Assembly: GCF_018860345.1 (NCBI RefSeq)
Contig: NZ_JAHKPJ010000016.1
Span: 1 to 64,000, forward strand
DNA: 64,000 nucleotides
Source: Psychrosphaera sp. F3M07
GTDB taxonomy: Bacteria > Pseudomonadota > Gammaproteobacteria > Enterobacterales > Alteromonadaceae
Direction: 5' to 3'
A program made the position numbers and the translations under genes. Positions 55,502 to 63,783 of this stretch are shown here, in pieces. Numbering within the stretch: position 1 is the first letter of the stretch; the number at the start of each line of letters is the position of its first letter. The notes beneath the pieces were generated by a model. It was not told where the DNA came from. It saw nothing but the letters and a program-made list of their open reading frames with translations, and ran no database searches.

Positions 55502-56122
55502 ATGAGTAAAAAACTTACTTACATTAAAACATCGTCGTTAAATCGAAAGTTCACACAGTTGGGTTTTGCGGTTGTTTTATTAATTGTCACTATCAGTCTT
55601 TGGCTAAATGTCAGTAATCAAGGACGAGCTATGCTTGAAGAAAACTCGATAGTATTAGCTGAGAATATATTACTGCAAACCTCACACAGTGCTAAAACCT
55701 ATATATCTCAAGACGATATAAAATCACTCGATCACTTAACTGATTCAGCCCTTAAGTCTGACTATATCTTAGAAATGGTTATTTATGACAATAAAGGATT
55801 AGTATTAAGTAAAAGCGATAATGCAATCACCACAAAAGCCCGTTTCATTACTCAGCTAAACCAAGAATTTGAACCATTGCTACCGACCCCTTTTGTTAAA
55901 GAGATCCGTGACGATGAAAATGAATTATTGGGATTTGTACGTATTACCGTGTTAAAGAAAAACTTACAGCAAAGTGGTAACTTATTTATCAGCCGAATTA
56001 GCCAACAAATTGTATTACTGGCTTGTATTGCAGGATTGATTGGGTATTTATTCACTATAGGTTTAAGACCATTTTCATCTCACTCTTACTTTGTCAAAGA
56101 AAGTGTAAAAGACGAACACTAA
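55502..56122 (+). CDS. Smp/YtjB (AhpA-like) membrane protein
   Basis: 206 residues. Membrane helices near 18-38 and 165-185 frame a periplasmic domain. FTQLGFAVVLLIVTISLWLN and the divergent position next to serB match the Smp/YtjB family, which is placed this way in E. coli and many gammaproteobacteria. Function is poorly known. It converges on tatD with a 7-bp gap and no terminator. Confidence 0.8.
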   Translation: MSKKLTYIKTSSLNRKFTQLGFAVVLLIVTISLWLNVSNQGRAMLEENSIVLAENILLQTSHSAKTYISQDDIKSLDHLTDSALKSDYILEMVIYDNKGLVLSKSDNAITTKARFITQLNQEFEPLLPTPFVKEIRDDENELLGFVRITVLKKNLQQSGNLFISRISQQIVLLACIAGLIGYLFTIGLRPFSSHSYFVKESVKDEH

Positions 56123-56129
56123 GATAAAA

Positions 56130-56918
56130 TTAAAGACTGAATAAACGTTTTACATTTTCCGTCGTTGTTGTTGCTACATCATCAATTGAACATTCTAATA
56201 ACTCAGCGAGAGCCTTGGCAACGCCATATATATTCTTTGGTTCGTTTCGCGTCCCTTGCTGGCCACATAACGGCATATCTGGTGAATCTGTTTCTAATAC
56301 AATATGAGACAAACCAAATTTGATAATGGTTGCACGTGTTTTTGTCGCACGTTCATAAGTTACCCCACCGCCTACTCCAAGTTTAAAGCCTAATTCAATG
56401 TACTTTTGTGCTTCTTGTAGATTGCCAGAAAAGGCATGAATAACTCCGCCATTAAGTGGTTTAATTTGTTTGAAACATTGTTGGATCAAATGATGCGTTT
56501 TCCGGTGATGTACGATTAACGGTTTATTGTATTTATTGGCCAGTTCAATCTGCGCCTTAAACACTTGTTGTTGTAATGGCATATTATCAACCGTCGCATC
56601 CAGTCCACATTCACCCACCGCAATACAAGGTTCATTCTGTAGTAGGTTTTCTAGTACCGTTAAATCATCAAAACAAACATCACTTTGTTCGCTTTCACTG
56701 ATTACACTATCTTTTAAAAACATTGGATGAATACCATATGCGCAATAAACATTATCAAAGCGTAGAGTTAACTTAGTTACTTTCGACCAATTTGTCTTAG
56801 ACACTCCAGGCACTATAAATGAGTCAATACCATGTTGATTTGCACGTTTGATGACTGAATCTAAATCGTCTTCAAAGTCAGAGAAATCAAGATGGCAATG
56901 GCTATCAATCAATTGCAT
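56130..56918 (-). CDS. TatD-family metal-dependent hydrolase (YjjV-like)
   Basis: 262 residues, TIM-barrel amidohydrolase fold. Metal-binding motifs: IDSHCHLDF (4-12), GECGLDAT, IVHHRKTHH, VIHAFSG and LETDSPDMPL. TatD-type proteins act as DNA exonucleases or D-aminoacyl-tRNA deacylases. The exact substrate here is not determined. Upstream lies the 57006-57068 repeat array. Confidence 0.9.
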   Translation of the reverse strand: MQLIDSHCHLDFSDFEDDLDSVIKRANQHGIDSFIVPGVSKTNWSKVTKLTLRFDNVYCAYGIHPMFLKDSVISESEQSDVCFDDLTVLENLLQNEPCIAVGECGLDATVDNMPLQQQVFKAQIELANKYNKPLIVHHRKTHHLIQQCFKQIKPLNGGVIHAFSGNLQEAQKYIELGFKLGVGGGVTYERATKTRATIIKFGLSHIVLETDSPDMPLCGQQGTRNEPKNIYGVAKALAELLECSIDDVATTTTENVKRLFSL

Positions 56919-57005
56919 TTTATTTGGCTCATTATTTATTAATCCCTTTCATGATGGATTAAAGGCTTGAAGGTTAAAAGGCTTTAGGGCTGTAAGGCTT
57001 TATAT

Positions 57006-57068
57006 CTCGTATCTCGAAGCTCATATCTCGTATCTCGAAACTCATATCTCGTATCTCGAAACTCGAAG
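57006..57068. repeat. Heptad array with 21-bp higher-order structure
   Basis: Nine 7-bp units, each starting CTC, run from 57006. They are grouped as CTCGTAT-CTCGAAR-CTCATAT, so a 21-bp unit recurs nearly three times. The array lies between the pdxH stop (57086) and the tatD start. GGCTTTA-type words (56962-57002) adjoin it. Of all the arrays in the window this is the only one with a clear higher-order period. Confidence 0.9.
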
Positions 57069-57085
57069 CTGCTCTTAACACTATT

Positions 57086-57730
57086 TCATGGCGCTAACCT
57101 TTGTATATCCCAACTTGAGGTATCCGACTCCTTTCGGGTGTACATGATTCTGTCATGTAACCTATATTCCCCCCCCTGCCAAAATTCGACTTTAGAAGGC
57201 TTAACTCTATATCCCCCCCAAAAATCAGGGGTTGGCATGTCACCTTGGCTAAATTTATGTTTCATGCGCTCAAAGGTTTCCATTAACATTTTTCGAGAAT
57301 TGATTGGATGTGACTGCTTGGAAGCCCAAGCTGCTAACTGGCTCTCTTTAGGGCGTGATAAAAAGTAGGTCATATTTTCTTTTGTTGTTAATGGCTCAAC
57401 TTCACCATAAACAATCACTTGTCTTTCCAATGCATGCCAAGGAAAGTGGAGTGATATCTTGTTATTTTGTTTTAACTCTTGTGCTTTTCGACTGGCTAAA
57501 TTGGTGAAAAATACAAACCCATTTTCATCACTATTTTTTAACAACACGATACGCTGTGATGGCTGACCATTTTCATCAACCGTTGCCACGACCATTGCCG
57601 TTGGGTCTTGTAGGTTTGCATCTATGGCTTGTTTTAGCCAAACATCAAACTGTGTCATAGGATCATTTGTCACATCTTGTTCGGTTAATTCCCCCTGACA
57701 ATATTCACGTCTTAAGTCAGATAACTTCAT
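57086..57730 (-). CDS. pdxH: Pyridoxamine 5'-phosphate oxidase
   Basis: FMN enzyme that makes pyridoxal phosphate. 214 residues, the usual length. [15 protein letters not shown] at the N-terminus, [13 protein letters not shown] and the C-terminal [14 protein letters not shown] with the substrate-binding arginine and histidine. Two G-runs on the coding strand, of eight (57169-57176) and seven (57213-57219), encode Gly-Gly codons and are unusual in AT-rich DNA. The stop is followed by TTAAGAGCAG and then heptads. Confidence 0.95.
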   Translation of the reverse strand: MKLSDLRREYCQGELTEQDVTNDPMTQFDVWLKQAIDANLQDPTAMVVATVDENGQPSQRIVLLKNSDENGFVFFTNLASRKAQELKQNNKISLHFPWHALERQVIVYGEVEPLTTKENMTYFLSRPKESQLAAWASKQSHPINSRKMLMETFERMKHKFSQGDMPTPDFWGGYRVKPSKVEFWQGGEYRLHDRIMYTRKESDTSSWDIQRLAP

Positions 57731-57843
57731 TTACTACCCCCAAAAATCCTAAAAACAACAAATTTATACGACACATTAATGGGTTTAGTATAAGTTAAGT
57801 TAATAACGCAAAACAGATATGTATGCTTACTGAGGATAAATAA

Positions 57844-58368
57844 ATGTTATATCAACTAAATGACAAAAAACCACAATCTAAAAGTGAAGATTATTTTATT
57901 GCCCATAGCGCTGATGTGATTGGTGAAGTAAATATAGGTGAACAAGTTAGCATTTGGTTTCAGTGTGTTTTACGAGCCGATAATGCATCCATAAACATAG
58001 GCGATAACACCAATATTCAAGATGGCTCTGTCTTGCATGTAGATGAGGGGTTTCCAATCGAACTAGGCAACAACGTCACTGTTGGCCATAAAGTGATGCT
58101 GCATGGTTGTCGTGTTGGAGATAACAGTTTGATAGGTATGGGCGCGACCATTTTAAATGGCGCCGTAATTGGCAAAAACTGCATTATTGGCGCAGGTAGT
58201 TTAATCACAGAAAATAAAACCATCCCAGATAATTCATTGGTGATGGGTGTTCCAGGTAAAGTTGTAAAGCAGATAAGTGCCGAGCAAGCCGAGTTATTAA
58301 CTAAGTCTGCCCAGCATTATGTAGAGAAAGGTCAACTGTATAATGATCAGTTACGCCCATTCGTTTAA
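57844..58368 (+). CDS. Gamma-class carbonic anhydrase family protein (YrdA-like)
   Basis: 174 residues forming a left-handed beta-helix of hexapeptide repeats (INIGDNTNIQDG, GNNVTVGHK). Probable zinc histidines are H65, H82 and H87. Members of this family are trimers. Many lack proven carbonic anhydrase activity. Ribosome binding site TGAGGATAAATA precedes the ATG. Confidence 0.88.
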   Translation: MLYQLNDKKPQSKSEDYFIAHSADVIGEVNIGEQVSIWFQCVLRADNASINIGDNTNIQDGSVLHVDEGFPIELGNNVTVGHKVMLHGCRVGDNSLIGMGATILNGAVIGKNCIIGAGSLITENKTIPDNSLVMGVPGKVVKQISAEQAELLTKSAQHYVEKGQLYNDQLRPFV

Positions 58369-58390
58369 AACTAATCAGAGTTTTATCACG

Positions 58391-58415
58391 TACCGTATTT
58401 TATGCAAATACGGTA
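58391..58415. terminator. Hairpin at the thioesterase stop codon
   Basis: TACCGTATT (58391-58399) and AATACGGTA (58407-58415) form a perfect 9-bp stem overlapping the thioesterase stop (58400-58402). T-tracts are poor on both sides, so termination is uncertain. Confidence 0.4.
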
Positions 58416-59197
58416 ACGACTTGTCGAGAAAGTGCGAGTAAGTTGCCATCTTGATCCCAAAATTTAGCTTCTTCATGACCATATCCGTCTTGGATATGTT
58501 TGGCTATCGTTTCACTTGCAAACCAAGCAGTTGGGTCCAAAGGGTGTTTTGGATTTATAAACTCAATATCCCAAGACATAGTACTAGCTGGTGCTGGTAA
58601 TCTTAACATTTGAAACATGGTTGGCGGCCATGCATCCATTAAGGCAATAAAATATGCCATTCTCATCGTTTTGGGTGCGCTAGCAAAACGACTCCAACCG
58701 TGTAAAGCGGCTTCTTCACTTTTGCCCAAACCAAAACTGCCTTTGTGTAATGACAAATTAAAATGCTGAATAAAAGCAGGCACTAACTTAGGTATATTAG
58801 GTATGAAATTACCTTTTTTTGGCACTTGCATTACATGTTTATCTGGAGCTTGACTAAATAGTTTCGACTCACGACTCATACCAAAACATATTTGAGCCAT
58901 CACACCAACTTGCCCATTTTGACAGACTTTGGCCAGTAATTGCGTAACATTTTTACCAGTACGTAATACTTCAGCAGAAACAACTACAGGTTCATCCCAA
59001 TTTAATGGACCAACAAAATTACAATGCAATGAACGTAATGAACGATCATCAAGAATTAAGTTCTCCGCCGCTTGATAAGCCAATGCGGTAGAAATACCGC
59101 CATATAAGGTTCTGCCCTGTCCCCAGGTTTTAGGCACATTAATTATGTATTCAGATTTAGTTTCGTTAAAAGCTTCAAATAAGGTATCAATACTCAT
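58400..59197 (-). CDS. Acyl-CoA thioesterase family protein (double hotdog)
   Basis: 265 residues from the ATG at 59197 (MSIDTLFEAFNETKSEY). A TTG at 59269 would add 24 non-conserved residues. The segment WGQGRTLYGGISTALAYQA resembles the N-terminal hotdog of TesB-like thioesterases, and ALMDAWPPTMFQ with TMSWDIEFIN marks the second. Predicted to cleave acyl-CoA thioesters. Chain preference unknown. Confidence 0.82.
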   Translation of the reverse strand: MSIDTLFEAFNETKSEYIINVPKTWGQGRTLYGGISTALAYQAAENLILDDRSLRSLHCNFVGPLNWDEPVVVSAEVLRTGKNVTQLLAKVCQNGQVGVMAQICFGMSRESKLFSQAPDKHVMQVPKKGNFIPNIPKLVPAFIQHFNLSLHKGSFGLGKSEEAALHGWSRFASAPKTMRMAYFIALMDAWPPTMFQMLRLPAPASTMSWDIEFINPKHPLDPTAWFASETIAKHIQDGYGHEEAKFWDQDGNLLALSRQVVTVFA

Positions 59198-59432
59198 GTG
59201 TAAATACTCAATATGTAAATTGGGGTTCGGAAGATTCAACACCTTCTCACTTCTCTGGTATGACCACAAGTTTACCTAAGTTTATAAATTTTCATAGCAA
59301 TAACCTGATTTATAAAATTAACTTAATGTAAATCAAACATTAGCGTAGTTTACTTATATTTTAATTGAACTTTCGTTCACATTAGCCGATAAAGCATAAA
59401 GACAAAAATAATAGAATCGAGAAAAAATAACG

Positions 59433-60515
59433 ATGTTTGTAACAAAAAAAAGCTTTAATAACGTAGTCGCTGAAAACTCTTCTCTAAAAACACAAATACA
59501 AACGTTACAACAACAAATTCGTAATTCTGATGAATTGATCGCCGAGCTTCAACACGCTCAATATGATCAGCAAGCGGATAACCTTGAGTTTGATAAACAA
59601 GTTTTAGGTTGTACCGTTGACTCTATTGAACAGCTCCAAGGCATTCGCGAGACAGTATTTAGTTCATTCCAGCAAATTAAAAAAGAAAGTGATGGTATTA
59701 GCCATATAAACGATCTATTTGACTCGTCCTCTAAAACACTTAAAAACATAGTGCACGGCATGAGTGGACTTGGTGCTCAAATGGGCTCAATGACATCCAA
59801 TATTTCGGGCTTATCTGAAATGGCCGATAAAATTAATATATTTGTTTCAACCATTTCAAAAATTTCAGATCAAACTAACTTATTAGCCTTAAATGCAGCA
59901 ATTGAAGCAGCGAGAGCTGGTGAGGCGGGTCGTGGTTTTAGTGTTGTCGCTGATGAAGTAAGAGCGCTGGCAAACAATACCAACGAATCAGCCAATGAAG
60001 TATCAGAATTAGTAAACGAGATTATTCGCTCAACCAGTGAAACCGTTAAGTCGGTGGATACTATACATTCTACTAATGAAGAACTCACCTCTGGCGTGAC
60101 TACATTAGATAGCGATTATCGTAATTTGATCGAATGTTGTAATTCGATGAGAGCTACTATTACAGACGCTAGTTTACAAAGTTTTATTCAAACTGTGAAA
60201 TTAGATCATGTGGTTTGGAAAGGTGATATATATGCTGTTGCTGCGGGTTTTAGTTCTAAATCGACGACGGAGTTTGCGGATCATAATAGCTGCCGACTAG
60301 GTAAATGGTATAACGCTGAAGGCAAATCAATATTTTCAAATAATAGTACCTTTAACCAACTTAGTGAACCTCATAAACAAGTTCACACTTGTGGGGTTGG
60401 AGCGCTAAATTCATTAGTAGCTGGTGACAGGGAAAAAGCGATTTCACAATTAAAATCGATGGAAATAGCAAGTAAAAAAGTGATGAATTTATTAGACGTT
60501 TTAGCTGAAGGATAA
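59433..60515 (+). CDS. Soluble methyl-accepting chemotaxis protein with CZB domain
   Basis: 360 residues without membrane helices, so a cytoplasmic chemoreceptor. An N-terminal coiled coil (about 8-50) leads into an MCP signalling domain whose hairpin tip is near 145-180 ([31 protein letters not shown]). The C-terminus (about 255-355) is a chemoreceptor zinc-binding (CZB) domain with a conserved histidine (DHVVWK), NSCRLGKWY and PHKQVH, the 3His-1Cys zinc set. CZB domains sense zinc or hypochlorous acid in some bacteria. No other che gene is nearby. Confidence 0.92.
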   Translation: MFVTKKSFNNVVAENSSLKTQIQTLQQQIRNSDELIAELQHAQYDQQADNLEFDKQVLGCTVDSIEQLQGIRETVFSSFQQIKKESDGISHINDLFDSSSKTLKNIVHGMSGLGAQMGSMTSNISGLSEMADKINIFVSTISKISDQTNLLALNAAIEAARAGEAGRGFSVVADEVRALANNTNESANEVSELVNEIIRSTSETVKSVDTIHSTNEELTSGVTTLDSDYRNLIECCNSMRATITDASLQSFIQTVKLDHVVWKGDIYAVAAGFSSKSTTEFADHNSCRLGKWYNAEGKSIFSNNSTFNQLSEPHKQVHTCGVGALNSLVAGDREKAISQLKSMEIASKKVMNLLDVLAEG

Positions 60516-60596
60516 TTGAATAAAAATATGATTTATTAACGATTTTTATTGTTTTATTTATAAATTCTTTTTGAATAAATTCTTTTTGTATAAAAA

Positions 60597-60632
60597 GGTG
60601 TGAAGCATTGACTCGATTTAATGCTTCACACC
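60597..60632. terminator. Bidirectional terminator between the chemoreceptor and transporter genes
   Basis: GGTGTGAAGCATT (60597-60609) and AATGCTTCACACC (60620-60632) form a perfect 13-bp stem. AAAAA precedes it and TAACTATTTTA follows. Confidence 0.85.
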
Positions 60633-60640
60633 TAACTATT

Positions 60641-61666
60641 TTATTTAGAATCACCTAACAACACGCCCAACCACTTACTATCTTCATTCGCTTCAAGCGC
60701 AATCTTAACTATCATCGTTAACGGCACAGACAACAACATACCCACAGTACCTAATAACCAACCCCAGAAGATTAACGACAAAAAAACAACCAGAGTAGAC
60801 AAACCTAAACCGCGTCCCATGTATTTAGGCTCTATAACGTTACCCATCACCATATTGATAGATATATACCCTATTGCAACTAAACCGGCGATTGCAGGGC
60901 CTTGGATAACTAAGGTAAGCAATACAGCAGGCACTGCAGCAATGATAGAACCGATATTTGGGATAAAGTTAAACAGAAAAGATAACACGGCCCATAACAA
61001 TACATACTCAACGTCTAGTATCCACAGGAGGATCGCAACACAAATGCCGGTACCTAAACTAACTAAGGTTTTAATGGCTAAGTATTTGTTCACTGAGTCC
61101 AAGAAACGGTCAATATGATGCATCTTCATAGTAGGATCATCTAACGCTATATGTACTTTTTTGCTTGCATCAGGTGCTTCAAACAACATAAAGATAACAG
61201 TTAATAAAATTAAGAAGAGGTTGGCCATTACACCACCAAATCCACTTAATAAATTACCAACCATAGACATGGCAACACCAGGATTAAAATATTGAGTAAA
61301 TTGTTCTTTATTTATTTCGATATCAAACAGCGCTAACTTGCTTACTAGCCAAACTAACTGCCCTGAAAGCTTTTCTTGATACATTGGCATTGAGCGAGAA
61401 AAATCGTTAAATGATTGCCCTACTACGCCGGCTAAAGATAAACCGACGATAACTAATAGACTTAAAATAAATAACACCGCAACAGCACGAGGTATCTTGT
61501 AGTTAACTAGCTTGTTAACTAAAGGGTTGGTAATTATTGCGATGACTAAAGCCAACAGAAATGGCACTAATATCGGTGTTGCGGCTTTAATACCTGCTAA
61601 CATCACCACCAAACACGCCATCACAAATAAAAACTTGGTCGCAAAGTTCATTTCTAACTTAGCCAT
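60641..61666 (-). CDS. AI-2E family transporter (PerM/YdiK-like)
   Basis: 341-residue inner-membrane protein with about eight hydrophobic segments. ATPILVPFLLALVIAIITNP at the N-terminus and LSFLFNFIPNIGSIIAAVPA in the middle are typical of this family. Members export small molecules or ions; some act as Na+/H+ exchangers. Substrate cannot be assigned. Heptads (61774-61806) and a duplicated terminator lie upstream. Confidence 0.88.
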   Translation of the reverse strand: MAKLEMNFATKFLFVMACLVVMLAGIKAATPILVPFLLALVIAIITNPLVNKLVNYKIPRAVAVLFILSLLVIVGLSLAGVVGQSFNDFSRSMPMYQEKLSGQLVWLVSKLALFDIEINKEQFTQYFNPGVAMSMVGNLLSGFGGVMANLFLILLTVIFMLFEAPDASKKVHIALDDPTMKMHHIDRFLDSVNKYLAIKTLVSLGTGICVAILLWILDVEYVLLWAVLSFLFNFIPNIGSIIAAVPAVLLTLVIQGPAIAGLVAIGYISINMVMGNVIEPKYMGRGLGLSTLVVFLSLIFWGWLLGTVGMLLSVPLTMIVKIALEANEDSKWLGVLLGDSK

Positions 61667-61773
61667 TTAACTCTCTATATTCTGGTTGTAAATAAACAAG
61701 CTCACACTAAAAGATGCTCAGGCAATACTCAAGGAAAAGTTGTAAGGGACAGTGGCGAGTTAAAAGCAATTTC

Positions 61774-61806
61774 GAGTTAACGAGCTTCGAGTATCGAGCT
61801 ACGAGC
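61774..61806. repeat. GAG-phase heptads upstream of the transporter gene
   Basis: GAG cores at 61774, 61782, 61789, 61796 and 61803. The last four are strictly 7 bp apart. Looser copies begin at 61757. The array ends at the first terminator copy (61814). Confidence 0.7.
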
Positions 61807-61813
61807 CTAAACG

Positions 61814-61845
61814 AAAAAACCCGATACTCGTGAAAGTATCGGGTT
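61814..61845 (-). terminator. Duplicate tRNA-type terminator
   Basis: Identical copy, 190 bp downstream, of the terminator at 62004-62035. The minus-strand transcript would read a 9-bp stem followed by TTTTTT. It would catch readthrough from the tRNA genes. Confidence 0.8.
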
Positions 61846-62003
61846 ATTCGTATGTGGCGGAAAGCGAGGTGTGATTATGAAATACATCCTTGTATTTCAC
61901 CGCTTCGCGGCCGCGCTAAAGCGCGTTCTAATTTGTTCCAGACAAATTTAGTCAAACCCCAACGGGGCTTCTCACCCTCGCAAAAACATCAGGTGTAAGA
62001 ACG

Positions 62004-62035
62004 AAAAAACCCGATACTCGTGAAAGTATCGGGTT
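62004..62035 (-). terminator. Terminator of the tRNA-Ser operon
   Basis: ACCCGATAC (62009-62017) and GTATCGGGT (62026-62034) form a stem. On the minus strand TTTTTT follows. It lies 9 bp beyond the tRNA 3' end at 62045. Confidence 0.92.
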
Positions 62036-62044
62036 ATTCGTATG

Positions 62045-62136
62045 TGGCGGAAAGCGAGGGATTCGAACCCCCGGAAGGTTTAACCCTTCGTCTGATTTCA
62101 AGTCAGGTGCATTCGACCGAGCTCTGCCAGCTTTCC
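62045..62136 (-). tRNA. tRNA-Ser(UGA), downstream copy
   Basis: 92 bases including the encoded CCA. Acceptor GGAAAGC pairs with GCTTTCC, G is the discriminator base, the anticodon loop is CTTGAAA (anticodon TGA), the long variable arm is GAAGGGTTAAACCCTTC and the T-loop is GGTTCGAATCC. The long variable arm and anticodon identify serine. It follows the other copy by 48 bp in one transcript. Confidence 0.97.
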
Positions 62137-62184
62137 TATGGTCGTTCTAAATATCGAATTAGACTACATCAATATTTATTAAAG

Positions 62185-62276
62185 TGGCGGAGAGCGAGGG
62201 ATTCGAACCCCCGGAAGGTTTAACCCTTCGTCTGATTTCAAGTCAGGTGCATTCGACCGAACTCTGCCAGCTCTCC
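62185..62276 (-). tRNA. tRNA-Ser(UGA), upstream copy
   Basis: 92 bases with CCA. It differs from the other copy by a compensated acceptor pair (GGAGAGC with GCTCTCC) and one D-arm base, so both copies look functional. Same anticodon loop and variable arm. It has the promoter at 62281-62317. Confidence 0.97.
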
Positions 62277-62280
62277 ACTG

Positions 62281-62317
62281 TGGGGCGCATATTAATGACC
62301 TAATGGGCTCCTGTAAA
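62281..62317 (-). promoter_or_regulatory. tRNA operon promoter with GC-rich discriminator
   Basis: On the minus strand TTTACA (62312-62317), a 17-bp spacer, TAATAT (62289-62294) and then GCGCCCCA (62281-62288). A GC-rich stretch after the -10 box is typical of stable RNA promoters under stringent control. Confidence 0.8.
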
Positions 62318-62614
62318 GTCTAAATTTAATATTTTATTGATTTTATTGTTTATATGGTCACTTTTAAAACAAAACGCCTTTTTCATAATCAACATTTATA
62401 AAATATACACATAAATTTAATAAAACACGGAACAATTAATATAAAGCGCAGTCAAACCGCTTGGTGAATATATCGGCATTATCTTGTTTTTATTTGTAAA
62501 AAGCATTTAATAGGTGCTTGAAACAAGTTTAATTGCCTACATGTATTGACCAAGGCTGAAGTTTAATGAAAACTAGCCCTAGTTTAAAAATGTTAAATTA
62601 ACAGGAGTTCTTAA
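62318..62614. other. AT-rich upstream region of yccA
   Basis: No gene seen. The last bases carry ACAGGAGTTCTTAA, a strong ribosome binding site for the ATG at 62615. No clear promoter or repeat was identified in the rest. Confidence 0.5.
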
Positions 62615-63280
62615 ATGAACAACAGAACAGTATATCAAAGTGAATCTACTTCAGTACTGCAAACAAACAAAGTACTTAGAAGTACTTATTCTCTATTAGC
62701 AATGACATTAGCATTTGCAGCAGTAGTTGCGGGTGCAGCAATGGCATTCAACTTACCTCATCCTGGGTTGATTATTACCTTAGTGGGTTTTTACGGTTTA
62801 CTTTTTTTAGTTCATAAAACAGCAAACAGCTCTACAGGACTGCTTTCAGTTTTCGCTTTCACAGGTTTTCTTGGCTATACACTAGGACCTATATTAAATA
62901 TGGTCATAGGTAATGGCGGTGGTGAAATCGTTATGACTGCTCTGGGCGGCACGGCACTAACTTTCTTTGGTGTTTCTGCTTACGCATTAACGACTAAACG
63001 CGATTTATCATTCTTAAACGGAATGATGATGGCTGGCTTTTGGGTATTAATCGTTGCTGTTGTTGCGAACATATTTTTACAAATCCCAGCACTGTCGTTA
63101 GCGATTAGCTCTTTGTTTATCTTATTCTCATCTGGCGCAATTTTGTTACAAACAAAAGCAATCGTTGATGGTGGCGAAAGAAACTATATTTTAGCAACGG
63201 TAACTTTATTCGTTTCTATCTATAATATCTTCTTAAGCTTAATCCATTTACTTACCGCTTTTGGTGGTAATGACGATTAA
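62615..63280 (+). CDS. Bax inhibitor-1 family protein (YccA-like)
   Basis: 221-residue inner-membrane protein with seven hydrophobic segments. The opening ...LQTNKVLRSTYSLLAMTLAFA and GFLGYTLGPILNMV are typical of the YccA/BI-1 family. In E. coli YccA modulates FtsH proteolysis. As in many gammaproteobacteria it is next to tusDCB genes. A clear terminator follows. Confidence 0.93.
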   Translation: MNNRTVYQSESTSVLQTNKVLRSTYSLLAMTLAFAAVVAGAAMAFNLPHPGLIITLVGFYGLLFLVHKTANSSTGLLSVFAFTGFLGYTLGPILNMVIGNGGGEIVMTALGGTALTFFGVSAYALTTKRDLSFLNGMMMAGFWVLIVAVVANIFLQIPALSLAISSLFILFSSGAILLQTKAIVDGGERNYILATVTLFVSIYNIFLSLIHLLTAFGGNDD

Positions 63281-63301
63281 TCGTTAATTAATATTTTAAT
63301 T

Positions 63302-63328
63302 AAGGCTTAGTTTACTAAGCCTTTTTTA
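63302..63328 (+). terminator. Terminator after yccA
   Basis: AAGGCTTAGT (63302-63311) and ACTAAGCCTT (63314-63323) form a stem followed by a run of T to 63327. Confidence 0.9.
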
Positions 63329-63415
63329 TTGCCTAAAGATATTCCAACTTAGTTTGCTCTACAGTCAAAATCACATACAATACCCCACTCCTTAATTGAT
63401 GAAACTGATATCTAT

Positions 63416-63775
63416 ATGGCTAGTTATTTATTGATGTTACATGGCACACCTTGGTCAAACCAAAGTGTATTAAGTGCCTGTCAGTTTGCCCAAGCAGCAA
63501 TTGATTCTGGCCATAACGTTCCTGCTATTTTTCTTTATCAAGATTCGGTATTAAACGCAGTTAATACGCTAGATATCCCTTCAGATGAATTAAATGGTCA
63601 ATCGCATTTATTACAACTCAGTAATAAACATAATATTAAGTTAATGTTGTGCGTAACTGCGGCTGAAAAACGTGGATTATCTGTAGGAAATATTAGTCCT
63701 GAATTTACTATTTCTGGTCTTGCTGAATTTGCTGAGTTAACGACTCAAGCCGATAAAGTCATACAATTTAAGTGA
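63416..63775 (+). CDS. tusD: Sulfurtransferase complex subunit TusD
   Basis: 119 residues of the DsrE family. TusD relays persulfide sulfur from TusA to TusE for 2-thiouridine formation at tRNA U34. The cysteine in SACQFAQAA (near 22) is a conserved-region cysteine. The catalytic cysteine is probably the one in LMLCVTAAEKRG near 78. Followed within 8 bp by tusC, the expected tusDCB order. Confidence 0.92.
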   Translation: MASYLLMLHGTPWSNQSVLSACQFAQAAIDSGHNVPAIFLYQDSVLNAVNTLDIPSDELNGQSHLLQLSNKHNIKLMLCVTAAEKRGLSVGNISPEFTISGLAEFAELTTQADKVIQFK

Positions 63776-63783
63776 GGCCTATT

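Larger units (their letters stand above)
61810..62059. repeat. 60-bp direct repeat of tRNA-Ser 3' end plus terminator, with hairpin-rich insert
   Basis: 61810-61869 and 62000-62059 are identical over 60 bp. Each contains the terminator ACCCGATAC...GTATCGGGT and the last 15 bases of tRNA-Ser. After the first copy the tRNA body is missing. In its place 130 bp hold several small hairpins: GAAATAC/GTATTTC (61879-61898), CCGC/GCGG (61900-61910), CGCGCT/AGCGCG (61912-61925), AATTTGT/ACAAATT (61930-61948) and CCCC/GGGG (61957-61967). Confidence 0.85.

Noticed and set aside
62020..62223. Plus-strand ORF of 67 codons across the tRNA genes
   Set aside because: It is the antisense of two tRNA-Ser genes and a terminator. 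The ESEGFEPPEG-type peptide is a known false translation of antisense tRNA-Ser.
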